A DNA stretch of 64,000 bases, taken from the NCBI RefSeq assembly GCF_921293095.1, contig NC_060257.1, positions 62,938,472 to 63,002,471 on the forward strand. Reading direction: 5' to 3'. Positions 37,350 to 45,339 of the stretch are shown piece after piece. Each line of letters begins with the position of its first letter. Position 1 is the stretch's first letter. The stretch is from Ischnura elegans (lineage: Eukaryota > Arthropoda > Insecta > Odonata > Coenagrionidae). Both the position numbers and the translations under genes were made by a program. The notes under the pieces are model-generated. The model saw nothing but the letters and a program-made list of their open reading frames with translations. It made no database searches and was not told where the DNA came from.

Positions 37350-37367
37350 TGGCGACGAGGATGGGAT
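37350..37367 (+). promoter_or_regulatory. Primer-binding site, tRNA-Ser(GCU)
   Basis: TGGCGACGAGGATGGGAT lies 27 nt after the 5' LTR. It is complementary to the CCA end plus acceptor and T-arm of insect tRNA-Ser(GCU) as I recall that tRNA. Mag-group Gypsy elements are known to use tRNA-Ser primers. The 27-nt gap is longer than usual. Confidence 0.85.
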
Positions 37368-37592
37368 ATTTGACACAGGTTTGGAAAAATTAGCCTGAGT
37401 GAAATTGAGAAGACGCAGCGGCCGGTTTGAGCGTTGGAACGGTTGCTGGTTCGAGGAAGCGGACTGGAGATGGTATTTGCTTCAAGGAAGGACGCACATT
37501 GAGAAGTTGGAGCTGCAAGCAAAGACGACTTGGTGTTTTTCGGAAGAAGTGGAAGTTTAATTCGCTGGTGTGGCGTTTTTGCTTCGGGAAAG

Positions 37593-37657
37593 GTGAGTAC
37601 CCTTTTTGCCGGATGGTGTGAGCATACTGGGTGCTGTTTCTGACTTCCTCATTTTAG
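37593..37657 (+). other. Possible 65-nt leader intron
   Basis: GTGAGT at 37593 and a pyrimidine-rich TTCCTCATTTTAG ending at 37657 could be spliced out of the untranslated leader, 40 nt upstream of the ATG. No transcript evidence is available, and an intron inside a genomic RNA would normally be lost at reverse transcription unless splicing is partial. Confidence 0.3.
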
Positions 37658-37697
37658 TGAGTTGTTTAGGTGATATATTTGCGGAAAAACTTAAACA

Positions 37698-40466
37698 ATG
37701 TCGTATTTGGCTAGAGTCCCTAAAGATGTTTTGTGCAAAATCGCATATGAAGTAGGAGCTGACGTGGGGAGGGAAGCTAGAGTCGTAGAGTACAAACAAG
37801 CGATACTAAAAAGTAAAGATTATGATGAGGAATTTGTTAAAGAGATGCTGAAGTTTTTGACTGGAGAGAAAAGATTGGAACGAGAGGCAGAAGAGAGAAG
37901 ATTAGAACGGGAAGCGGAAGAGAGAAGATTGGAACGGGAACGAGAGGCAGAAGAGAGAAGATTAGAACGAGAGGCAGAAGAGAGAAGATTAGAACGAGAG
38001 GCAGAAGAGAGAAGATTGGAACGGGAAGACGCTGAAAGACAGAGAAGTTTTCAGTTAGAAATGGAGAAACTAAAATTTTCACAAACCAATTTAAACCGCG
38101 AGTGTGATGGATTGGAGACGGAGACCGCTCAGAGGACACTGCCGAAAATAGATATAACTCGGCATATGGATAAATTTTATCCTCACGGGGAAAACATTAG
38201 TTTATATCTTGAACGTTTTGAAAGGCAGGCAGATAGGGCCGGTATTCCGGAACACCAATTAGTATTTTACTTGACGGGATTACTATCAAACGAGATTAAT
38301 GATATAATTTCTCGAGAACCTAGGGAAAAAGCTGATAGTTATGAATTTGTGAAAAATTTACTGCTTAAGAAATACAAATTGAGCTCAGAAATGTTCAGAC
38401 AGTTATTTTACAAGCAGTCCAAATCAAATGGTATGGCGTGGAGTGATGTAGTATATAAAATGACTAATTATTTCCAAGGATGGATTGACGGGATGGATAT
38501 AATTTCTTTTGAGGAGTTAAAAGGACTGATGGTGACTGATCAGATGAAAAGAAAAGTACCCATAGAGGTGCGAGATCTCCTGATAGACGAATTGCCAAAT
38601 TTTAAGGATCCGAATGTATTGGCTGAGAAGTTGGATAGTTTTGATGCTATTAGAGAAAGCATGGGACGGAAAACCACGGATGATTACATTAAGGATCAAC
38701 AAAATAAAAGGATCCAGTTTACAAAGCCGAAGACTGTTTCTGTAAATTCTGATGAAGAAAGGCGTGACTTGACTATGGAAAAGATGCCTAAATCATCGTC
38801 TTCGGGACTTAATTTCGAAAAGAGGTTTCAACCCAAGTGCTACGGGTGTGGTTCCACTCAACATTTTCTCGCAAATTGCCCAAAGAAAAAAACGAAGGAT
38901 AACGAAGAAAAAGAATTCGTTGGTTCTTTAAAAATTGAAAATAATAAAAATATGTTTGGCAAATACTTGACAGAGGGAATGGTAAATGGGTATTCAATGA
39001 AGATATTACGAGATACAGGTGCAACAATCGATGTAGTGGCTCAGAAGTATGTTACCCCACACATGTATACAGGAGAAACTGTTTGGATACAGCAAGCTTT
39101 AGAAGTACGCGATCGTTTTCTTCCTATAGCAGAAGTAGAAGTAATTGGAGAGTTCGGTCGAGTATTTGGGAAGGCTGTGGTAGTACAGAATGATTTGGAT
39201 CGCGGTGTATATATTTTGCGAAATACCACCGCAGAATTAATTGAAAAATGTCAATTAGAGCAACAAGAAAAACATTGGATAAATACGGTGCAGACTCGAG
39301 CGGCAAAGAGAAGAGGTGAAAGACAAAGTAGATTCCAACCCAGAAGTTCCAGTGGCGGTCGCGATCGTGACAGGGGAGGAAGGAGAGCTCCCGCAGATAG
39401 AAGAATTTACATCTCCAACATTCCTTATGAATTCCGCTGGCAGGAGTTGAAGGACCTCTTTAGAACAGAAGTTGGTGAAGTTGCTTATGTGGAGCTGTTT
39501 AGTGATGATGGAGAAAAACCTAGAGGGTGTGGTATCGTTGAGTTTGAAAATGCAGAATCTGTTAAGAAGGCAGTTGAGAAAATGCATAGGTGGGAGTTGA
39601 AAGGAAGAAAACTTGTTGTTAAGGAGGATTTTGATATTGAGAGGGACAAGTATGGCAGGCCAATGAAGGGAGGTTCCAGTGGTGATGGTGGGGGTAGAGG
39701 AAATGCTGGTATGAGTGGAGGAAGTAGTCGCCCCAGAGATGAACCACGGTCTAGCTGGCAGGCACCAGCACCTTTACCTGGTCTAATTGGTCCTACTTCA
39801 CCTGCAATTCAGAACAAGTGGGGCAATACGTATGGACTGAGCCCACAGTTTTTAGAATGCCTGGGAATAAATGGACCCCTAGTCAGTAGATTGTTTGTTG
39901 CCAATTTGGACTACAAAGTTGATGAAAAGAAATTGAGGGATGTCTTCCGTCTCGCTGGTAAAGTCACTAATGCAAAACTTAACAGAGACAAAGATGGAAA
40001 GAGTCGTGGACATGGTGTGGTGAAATTTGAGCATCCAGTTGAAGCTGTGCAAGCAATATCTATGCTTCATAATCAGCTGTTGTATGATAGGAAAATGACA
40101 GTGAGAATGGACCGTGTGAATGAAAAGACTGAAGGCTTGCCCTCAAAGTTACCTGAAGGTCTACGTGGAATTGGTATGGGTCTGGGTGCTGGTGGAAACC
40201 CTCTACTTGATGTTTCTCGTGCTGCAGTGTTGCCAAGTGTGGTGTCCCCATCATTAGGATTGAATAGTACTGGTCGGTTTGCTGATAGTCCACCTCTTCC
40301 AAGGAGATCAGCCCTTGGCTATAGCAGTGGAGCTGTTGCCCTGCCAGGTGGGCTGTCTGTGGGAGTGGGCAGTCTTGGAGCTTTGGCCGGTGGAGGTGAC
40401 ATTGGCAGCATTGGAGGCAGTTTGGGATGCAGCCTTGGGGCTGGTCTAGCCGGGGTCAGCTCATAA
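37698..40466 (+). CDS. Gag-protease-hnRNP M fusion protein (922 aa)
   Basis: Residues 1-57 form an N-terminal Gag region. Residues 58-115 hold six RRLEREAEE-type repeats, predicted as a charged coiled coil. Residues 148-322 are capsid/SCAN-like, with IPEHQLVFYLTGLL and FEELKGLMVTDQMKRK-type segments. A CCHC zinc knuckle CX2CX4HX4C is at C381, C384, H389, C394. A retropepsin-like motif DTGA starts at D439 and the homology seems to run to about 530, where VQTRAAKR resembles the protease/RT linker. From about residue 550 the protein becomes hnRNP M/rumpelstiltskin-like: RRM1 at 569-645 (RNP2 IYISNI, RNP1 RGCGIVEF), a Gly/Ser linker, RRM2 at 732-806 (RNP2 LFVANL, RNP1 RGHGVVKF), then a Gly/Leu-rich tail. 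The family normally has a third C-terminal RRM; it is missing. The ATG at 37698 is the first in frame (ACAATGTC). The single uninterrupted frame and absence of introns imply capture from spliced mRNA. Expected activity is particle assembly with RNA binding; actual function is unknown. Confidence 0.95.
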   Translation: MSYLARVPKDVLCKIAYEVGADVGREARVVEYKQAILKSKDYDEEFVKEMLKFLTGEKRLEREAEERRLEREAEERRLEREREAEERRLEREAEERRLEREAEERRLEREDAERQRSFQLEMEKLKFSQTNLNRECDGLETETAQRTLPKIDITRHMDKFYPHGENISLYLERFERQADRAGIPEHQLVFYLTGLLSNEINDIISREPREKADSYEFVKNLLLKKYKLSSEMFRQLFYKQSKSNGMAWSDVVYKMTNYFQGWIDGMDIISFEELKGLMVTDQMKRKVPIEVRDLLIDELPNFKDPNVLAEKLDSFDAIRESMGRKTTDDYIKDQQNKRIQFTKPKTVSVNSDEERRDLTMEKMPKSSSSGLNFEKRFQPKCYGCGSTQHFLANCPKKKTKDNEEKEFVGSLKIENNKNMFGKYLTEGMVNGYSMKILRDTGATIDVVAQKYVTPHMYTGETVWIQQALEVRDRFLPIAEVEVIGEFGRVFGKAVVVQNDLDRGVYILRNTTAELIEKCQLEQQEKHWINTVQTRAAKRRGERQSRFQPRSSSGGRDRDRGGRRAPADRRIYISNIPYEFRWQELKDLFRTEVGEVAYVELFSDDGEKPRGCGIVEFENAESVKKAVEKMHRWELKGRKLVVKEDFDIERDKYGRPMKGGSSGDGGGRGNAGMSGGSSRPRDEPRSSWQAPAPLPGLIGPTSPAIQNKWGNTYGLSPQFLECLGINGPLVSRLFVANLDYKVDEKKLRDVFRLAGKVTNAKLNRDKDGKSRGHGVVKFEHPVEAVQAISMLHNQLLYDRKMTVRMDRVNEKTEGLPSKLPEGLRGIGMGLGAGGNPLLDVSRAAVLPSVVSPSLGLNSTGRFADSPPLPRRSALGYSSGAVALPGGLSVGVGSLGALAGGGDIGSIGGSLGCSLGAGLAGVSS

Positions 40467-40626
40467 GAACGCGGGTGCGCTAAGCAGGGCGATGAGCGAC
40501 ATCAAATAGATTGGAAGTCGGTAAGTGTTCGGGTGTGGCACCATCTGGCAAGGGGTACTCCAACGGCATCGCAATAAAATTTTGTCCAGTGATTGAAGCA
40601 TTAAAACATTTATGGACAAAATTCTT
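40467..40626 (+). other. 3' untranslated tail of the element
   Basis: 160 bp between the stop codon and the polypurine tract. The first part (GAACGCGGGTGCGCTAAGCA...) is probably continued cDNA of the captured gene; the last part (TTATGGACAAAATTCTTAAA) is probably the original 3' end of the retroelement. The exact join cannot be fixed without the parent sequences. Confidence 0.5.
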
Positions 40627-40644
40627 AAAGGGTGGAGGAAAGAC
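40627..40644 (+). promoter_or_regulatory. Polypurine tract
   Basis: AAAGGGTGGAGGAAAGAC abuts the 3' LTR and is 16/18 purines. This is the usual site where plus-strand DNA synthesis is primed in LTR elements. Confidence 0.9.
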
Positions 40645-40815
40645 TGTAACGCCTGATGTTTTGTTTGATCTGAGTTGTTATTTTGGTTGTGAAGGGTTTG
40701 TTTGGGGAGAGGGGATTGTTGAGTGAGATGTAAAAAGGAGAGGTTTTTGTGGAGGATTTTGGAGATAATAGAAGGAAATAAAAAGGGTTCTGAAAATTAA
40801 TAGTCTTACGTTACA
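40645..40815 (+). repeat. 3' LTR (171 bp)
   Basis: Begins TGTAACGCCTGATG and ends TCTTACGTTACA, 170/171 identical to the 5' LTR. AATAAA is at 40777-40782. It is followed directly by the ATGT target duplication. Confidence 0.97.
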
Positions 40816-40819
40816 ATGT

Positions 40820-41549
40820 TGATACTAGACGTCGCGGAATACTACTTTAATTCCCCGGCTTCTCACAGAAATTGGCTATTCAGGTCTCCATCCAGATACG
40901 ATTTCACATAATTGGCGAAGTTCCGGCTTGTAGTCCTCGGTAGCATTGAGGAAAGTGCTCGAATCAACACCCGAAACGTTATAAATTATCAGAAAAACGA
41001 CGCGTTAGAAAACCCGAATAGCATCGAGACCCAAAACGTTGATAGTTTTAAGAGAACTTCCCCAGTGGATCACAATCCTGGTATATCCTCTAATGATGCC
41101 GGGTAAGGATCAGAAAATGCTTCAAATAGTGACCAGTTTTCCGAAATACCAATCTCGTAAATCGTACCCAACCTCAAGCCGAAAAAAAATACTGGCTGGA
41201 CACGATCGAAACATTAAGTTACATAAAAAAGCGAATTTTCATCTTTTTAAGGTCTTTGTATTAAAATATCGTATATCGCCCCTAATTTTTTGTTAGTTTC
41301 ACCTAATTAAGAGTCTTGCATCGCCAACTTTAATCAGCAAGCAAAGTTGCAATCCTTACATTGGAATTACCACTATGGATACGGGATAATATTTCAAATT
41401 ATTAACTCTTCTACCGGTCAAAAATTTAAGGGTATATCGAAACCATGTATGATTTTTCCTTCTTCAATGACAATTTCTTACTTCGGAAATTCATTTTCTA
41501 ACTAGACTTTAAATACACCAACGGATGGAGCTCAACAAGAAAAAATATT
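40820..41549. other. Right flank of the LTR element, no recognised gene
   Basis: ORFs at 40912-41106 and 41039-41296 have no recognisable domain. Confidence 0.4.
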
Positions 41550-41622
41550 TGACTTAGCGAGGATTCGAACCCGGATCTCCCGACTACCGGTCGGGTGTGT
41601 TAACCAGTTCCACCACCGAGCC
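41550..41622 (-). mobile_element. tRNA-derived SINE head or tRNA pseudogene
   Basis: On the minus strand, GGCTCGGTGGTGGAACTGGT followed by TAACAC forms an A-box-like D arm, CCCGA/TCGGG an anticodon stem around CCGGTAG, and GGGTTCGAATCC a B box. The acceptor and T stems have mismatches, and position 33 is C, not U. The AT-rich 3' side with no CCA-proximal terminator favours a SINE. Its sequence differs from the SINE at 5349. Confidence 0.6.
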
Positions 41623-41640
41623 ATTTTCTCAGAGCAAACT

Positions 41641-42109
41641 TCGGGATGGGTTTTACCGAACAAGATGCTGACGTCACAAGTCCACACTGTGGCACATGTG
41701 GCGAGATTTTAAAAATTAAACTCAAAAGGGTAGAAATTACAATTTTTAGTTTATATTTTTATCGAAACCCAATGAAGATATGTGATATTTTTACAAGGGA
41801 AACGAGACTCCAGGGCGGGCTCGCAAGGTTACACTCCTGGGGCAGTGACTGTAAGCGCGAGCTTTTCACCTCTGCACCCAGAAGGGGGGAGGACGGGAAG
41901 GAGAAAGGAAAGAGGCGCCGCCGCGATAGGAGCCCGACGACGCCTCCTGGGAGTGGATAGGGAAGGAAGGGAAGGGACGAGGAATCCCGCACCGTCACAG
42001 AGGCGGGCGGGTCCTACCATCCTAGCGGAACCAGGCAAAGCCATTAATATTCTAACGACCTTGGAGGATTATTCTATGAGGAAGAATAATGATAAATAAA
42101 AGCGAACAA
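41641..42109. other. GC-rich patch, no recognised gene
   Basis: 41860-42030 is G/C-rich (AAGAGGCGCCGCCGCGATAG) with open frames on both strands and no domain. It could be a repeat or a promoter-like segment. Confidence 0.3.
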
Positions 42110-42700
42110 ACTATGAATGAATCCACCAATTTATTTATGTGGTACTACTAGTTTCGACGCAGCGGCGTCATCATCAGGTACAAGGCTACAAAGAATCAAA
42201 CATACTTATATATCATGTGGTATCTGTGGGGGAGGAAGAAGGTAGGTGGAAGGGGTGGCTGGGAAATCTAAGGTAGGTGATTGGGCGTTGTGGGTAAGGG
42301 TACGTTACTTGATGAGTCTTCTAATCTCCAACTCTTCTAGCTTGTTCATTCTTCTGCCTTTTTCCTCCCTGTGTAGAATTTTTGGCATGAAATCACTGTT
42401 GTGGTTCTCCTCCAACAAGTGTTTAGCAAAGTGGGATTGGGAGAGGTTACAAGCCTGCAAACTCCTCTTGTGTTCCTCCGCTCTCTTCCGGAAATTGCGG
42501 CCCGTTTGTCCGATGTACGCTGCAAAGCATTCATTGTATTCCAATAAATAAATGCCACTATTGTCCAATGGGTCACTCCTTTCCTTAGTGTTGTTAAATA
42601 TCCTTTTCAGGTTATTGTAGTTATGAAAAGCAATCTTGTAAAGGTTTTTAGGGTGAGCAACCTTTTCCTTCATGAGCAACCATTTCCCAGCACGATAGAG
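42110..42700 (-). mobile_element. Penelope-like element, 5'-truncated 3' end
   Basis: The minus strand carries a GIY-YIG endonuclease domain followed, about 130 bp downstream, by CTGATGATGACGCCGCTGCG then TCGAAACTAGTAGTACC, the paired-word plus TCGAAAC terminus characteristic of Penelope-like elements. The reverse-transcriptase domain that should precede the endonuclease is missing, so the copy is 5'-truncated near 42700, as is common for retroelements that insert by target-primed reverse transcription. Confidence 0.85.
42305..42679 (-). pseudogene. PLE GIY-YIG endonuclease domain (124 aa, partial)
   Basis: The frame runs from MLMKEKVAHP to a stop after EIRRLIK. The GIY triad is at residues 42-44 (SGIYLLEY), YIG at 55-57 (YIGQTGRNFRKR), the catalytic Arg lies at 61 or 64, and the metal-binding Glu is probably in LLEENH at 92-95. 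In intact PLE proteins this domain nicks target DNA for insertion and follows the reverse transcriptase. Here the domain itself is intact but the RT is missing, so it cannot work as an element. The apparent ATG is just an internal Met of the original polyprotein. Confidence 0.88.
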
Positions 42701-42830
42701 ATTAGGAAGAATAATCCAACAATCAGATCGTTAGATTCATATTTTTACAGGAGACTTCGCCAGGAACATTAAAAACTTCTCTTACAGAGATCACAGGAGG
42801 GAGTTACGATCATGGGCTGATTTCTTTCCC

Positions 42831-43312
42831 TTACCCAGCATCCTTATTTTCCCTCTGAATTTCATTGCTCGACAAAGGCGAGTGCCACTGAACGCCGAAA
42901 TACCGGCGCGGCTTCCGCGGCGCATAAAACAATGCCAGCCTCGGAGCGCAGGAGTGCCCTCTCGTGGAGCAAGGCGGGGAGACGTGAAGGGTCCCCCCCT
43001 TTATGCCCTCGGCACCACCAACCAGCAGCGACCCTTGTGCACCGACTGGAGGGGAAACGTACGCCACTTCACGGACAACAAAGCCACCCCTCCGACCGTG
43101 ACCCGCGTCCTAATAAACCAACCCTCACTTCACATTTAATAATCCACTCTCGCCCCCCTAACTCACTTTCAAGCTTTTCCTCTCGTTCCTTTACCTCGCC
43201 CTCACGCCTGTTTTTCTGTCATACTACTTCACAACTATTCTCAATCTACACAACTCAAAAATTTAATAAACATCATCGATTTAAAAAAATATATTGGTCT
43301 GCATCTACATAA
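42831..43312. other. GC-rich patch, no recognised gene
   Basis: 42880-43100 is GC-rich (GGCGCGGCTTCCGCGGCGCA) with overlapping open frames on both strands. No domain is recognised. Confidence 0.3.
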
Positions 43313-43324
43313 TACATCACAAAC

Positions 43325-43582
43325 TGAGTCTTGGCTTCCGGGCGTTCCTCCGCGTTTAGATGTCCATAAGTGACGACAGTTTCTCCAGCCATTCTGCTGG
43401 TGTCTTCAGGTCAGAAGTAGCGATGCATAAAATTTGGCCGTCTTAGGTACGAGTGCCTATATAAGACGGCAAAATTTTATGCATCGCTACTTCTGACCTG
43501 AAGACACCAGCAGAATGGCTGGAGAAACTGTCGTCACTTATGGACATCTAAACGCGGAGGAACGCCCGGAATCCAAGACTCA
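43325..43582. mobile_element. Large palindrome, 121-bp arms, PLE-like termini
   Basis: 43325-43445 is the near-perfect reverse complement of 43462-43582 (only a few mismatches), separated by 16 nt. Each arm contains CTGAAGACACCAGCAGAATG, GCTGGAGAAACTGTCGTCAC, the layout of a Penelope-like terminal repeat. A long, almost perfect palindrome like this can extrude as a cruciform and is likely recent. No coding body is attached. Confidence 0.9.
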
Positions 43583-43817
43583 TATGAAGAAACGCCGCGG
43601 AAACCTCAGATCAAACACATCACAAACTGCCTCAATAGGCGTGTGGCGGTGACGCTAGGACACCAGCCGTTTACAAGTAAAAAAGAAATACTCTATACTC
43701 TTACGCCTAGCATTAATTATAGTTCCTTATCGTGCGGTGGAAAAACGAATTCCATGCGTATCCACTCGAAAAACATTTTTCTTAATTCATGATTACAGTC
43801 GGACCTATAAATGCAGT

Positions 43818-44018
43818 GGGAAACATATCAAAAGATACACTGTTGTATGTTCCACATAAGCTTACTTCACCTACCCAGGTTTCGACATTAAACTTTGTCA
43901 TTTTCAAAGATAAAACGAGCCTAGAACGACGTTTGAAAATGACATGTAATATTGAAACCTGGATCGGTTAAGTAAACTTCTGTGGAGCATACAACAGTGT
44001 ATCTTTTATCATGTTTCC
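43818..44018. mobile_element. Second foldback, ~90-bp arms, PLE-like termini
   Basis: 43818-43908 and 43932-44018 are inverted copies with about 15-20% mismatches. Each arm has TTTGAAAATGACA, then (T/G)(T/C)(C/G)AAACC(T/C)GG and ATACAACAGTGTATCTTTT in the outward direction. It lies only 235 bp from the palindrome at 43325 but has a different sequence. Confidence 0.85.
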
Positions 44019-44179
44019 TGTCACCAAGTTCCACCAAGTATTGCCATCCAGTCTGAAGTTAAAATGTAGTGGGGTTCTGATATAATGATCTTCGCGTCAC
44101 TCATATCCATTTAAGGATCCATTCTCAATTTCTGAAGCAATCTAAGCGTAGCGCGCAACCTCCGAGTCTCAAGCGTACT

Positions 44180-44345
44180 TTTTGGCATATTAAATTAGAT
44201 TATTAAATATTTCCGGTGAAAATGTTAGCTAAGGCTTCTCATTTAAAGTATAAATTTACATAGTTATCTAAGTTTCAAGCGACGAGTCGAAACAGGAACT
44301 ATCATGACCGACGACATACACGTACTGAAAAAAAATATTAGTGAG
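44180..44345 (+). repeat. Diverged duplicated segment, copy 1
   Basis: Shares TTAAATATT(T/A)CCG(G/A), TTAAA(G/T)T(A/T)TAAATTT-like, ACAGGAACTAT(C/G)A, GAC(C/T)GACG(A/G)C(A/G)(T/C)A words in order with 44780-44960. It is an old duplication without coding potential. Confidence 0.5.
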
Positions 44346-44658
44346 CACTAAATAAAGTGAAATACAGTCATACCACTTCGTTCCCACAAGCTTCCGGCAT
44401 CCTAAAAAGGTCTGCATTCTTGTGTCCGCGGAGATAACTGAACAAGAGTGGTTCCACGCAAATCCGACCCTTGAACCCTTGCGTTATCCCGTATCTCATA
44501 AGACGCATGCAGTGCACTCCACGGCCAACGAATAAAACTTCAAGATATCTAAGTTCTCAGTTAGGAGGTTTCAAATAAGAGATACGGTGCGAAAGGAGTT
44601 GGATAGCTTAACAGATTTAAATCATCGGCAAAATAACTCTTAATAAGGTAACATTTCT

Positions 44659-44733
44659 GGGGATTCCCACCGGGTTTATAGCTCCATATCTGCCGACGTT
44701 TCGAGCTCCGACTCGGAGTTCAACCTCAGGGCT
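44659..44733. mobile_element. Penelope-like terminal-repeat fragment (family 1)
   Basis: GGGATTCCCACCGGGTTTAT, AGCTCCATATCTGCCGACGT, TTCGAGCTCCGACTCGGAGT. This is the best-preserved member of the family also seen at 17951, 52838 and 53128. The CTCCGACTCGGAG paired word beside ACGTTTCGA is the PLE signature. Confidence 0.6.
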
Positions 44734-44779
44734 GATTAATTTCCTTTACGAGAGAATTAAATGCTATAACACTTCAACC

Positions 44780-44960
44780 ACGCTTAAGCACATTTTTGGA
44801 ATTATATTTTTAAATATTACCGATGATTTTTATAGGCTTCATAGGCTTTACTTAACGTTTAAATTTGCATATATGTCTTACTTCAAAGTGATTTATCTTA
44901 ACAGGAACTATGAGGACTGACGGCGCATATGTTCTAAAAGTTTACCCAATTTATTTGCCG
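44780..44960 (+). repeat. Diverged duplicated segment, copy 2
   Basis: Partner of 44180-44345, about 600 bp away; the PLE fragment at 44659 lies between them. Confidence 0.5.
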
Positions 44961-45255
44961 GAAAAGTATCAAATCTTATTTTATAACTAAATATCGTTTA
45001 TAAATATTTTTAATTACATCCATATGCAATCAGTAAGCAGACGGTCAGCATGGAAATAGAAAACAGAAGCGACAAAATATTTTGAAGGACTAGCAGACAA
45101 CGAGATATACTAGGTCTAACAAGGTTCAAGGGTACTTACAAATACATATTACGTGACCGGAGTATATTTGAAACACATGAATAAATTTAGGTTATACTTA
45201 CCATGACGAATGCAAGGCCATGAACTGAATACATTAGCAAAATAAGTCAGAAGAT

Positions 45256-45339
45256 TAAAAAATATTTATTTCCACAACAGTCTTTTGCCTGGCTGTAAGT
45301 CTTCAGAAAAAGTAGCTGTGTTTCCAAACCCATAAAAAA
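45256..45339 (-). repeat. ~84-bp direct repeat, copy 1 (PLE-like)
   Basis: Nearly identical to 49408-49492 (TATTTATTTC(C/T)ACAACAGT, TTTGCCTGGCTGTAAGTCTT, AGAAAAAGTAGCTGTGTTTC). Read on the minus strand it has CTGAAGACTTACAGCCAGGC and GTGGAAATAAATATT, similar to PLE 3' ends. It abuts the left end of the 4-kb TIR transposon. Confidence 0.85.

Larger units (their letters stand above)
37152..40815 (+). mobile_element. Non-autonomous LTR retrotransposon carrying a captured hnRNP M-like cDNA
   Basis: The 3664-bp element is bounded by 171-bp direct LTRs that begin TG and end CA, and by ATGT target duplications at 37148-37151 and 40816-40819. A primer-binding site and a polypurine tract are in place. 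The only long ORF (37698-40466) encodes Gag and a protease-like region fused to two RRM domains. Reverse transcriptase, RNase H and integrase are lacking, so replication must rely on enzymes from a related autonomous element. The tRNA-Ser primer, the 4-bp duplication and the Gag type point to the Ty3/Gypsy order, perhaps near the Mag group; that placement is inference. The near-identity of the LTRs and the open ORF indicate a very recent insertion. Confidence 0.95.

Noticed and set aside
37837..38139. Antisense ORF opposite the Gag coiled coil
   Set aside because: It is a shadow of the 27-bp coding repeat (FSLLPLVLI repeats).
39255..39587. Antisense ORF opposite RRM1
   Set aside because: Shadow of the fusion ORF; no motif of its own.
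37152..40815. Processed pseudogene of hnRNP M inserted by a LINE into an old retroelement
   Set aside because: There is no poly(A) tail or internal target duplication, the fusion is in frame, and both LTRs with a single external target duplication show that the fusion transposed as one unit.
41646..42099. Overlapping ~100-codon ORFs in a GC-rich patch
   Set aside because: Stop-poor GC-rich DNA with open frames on both strands; no domain, start context or splice signals.
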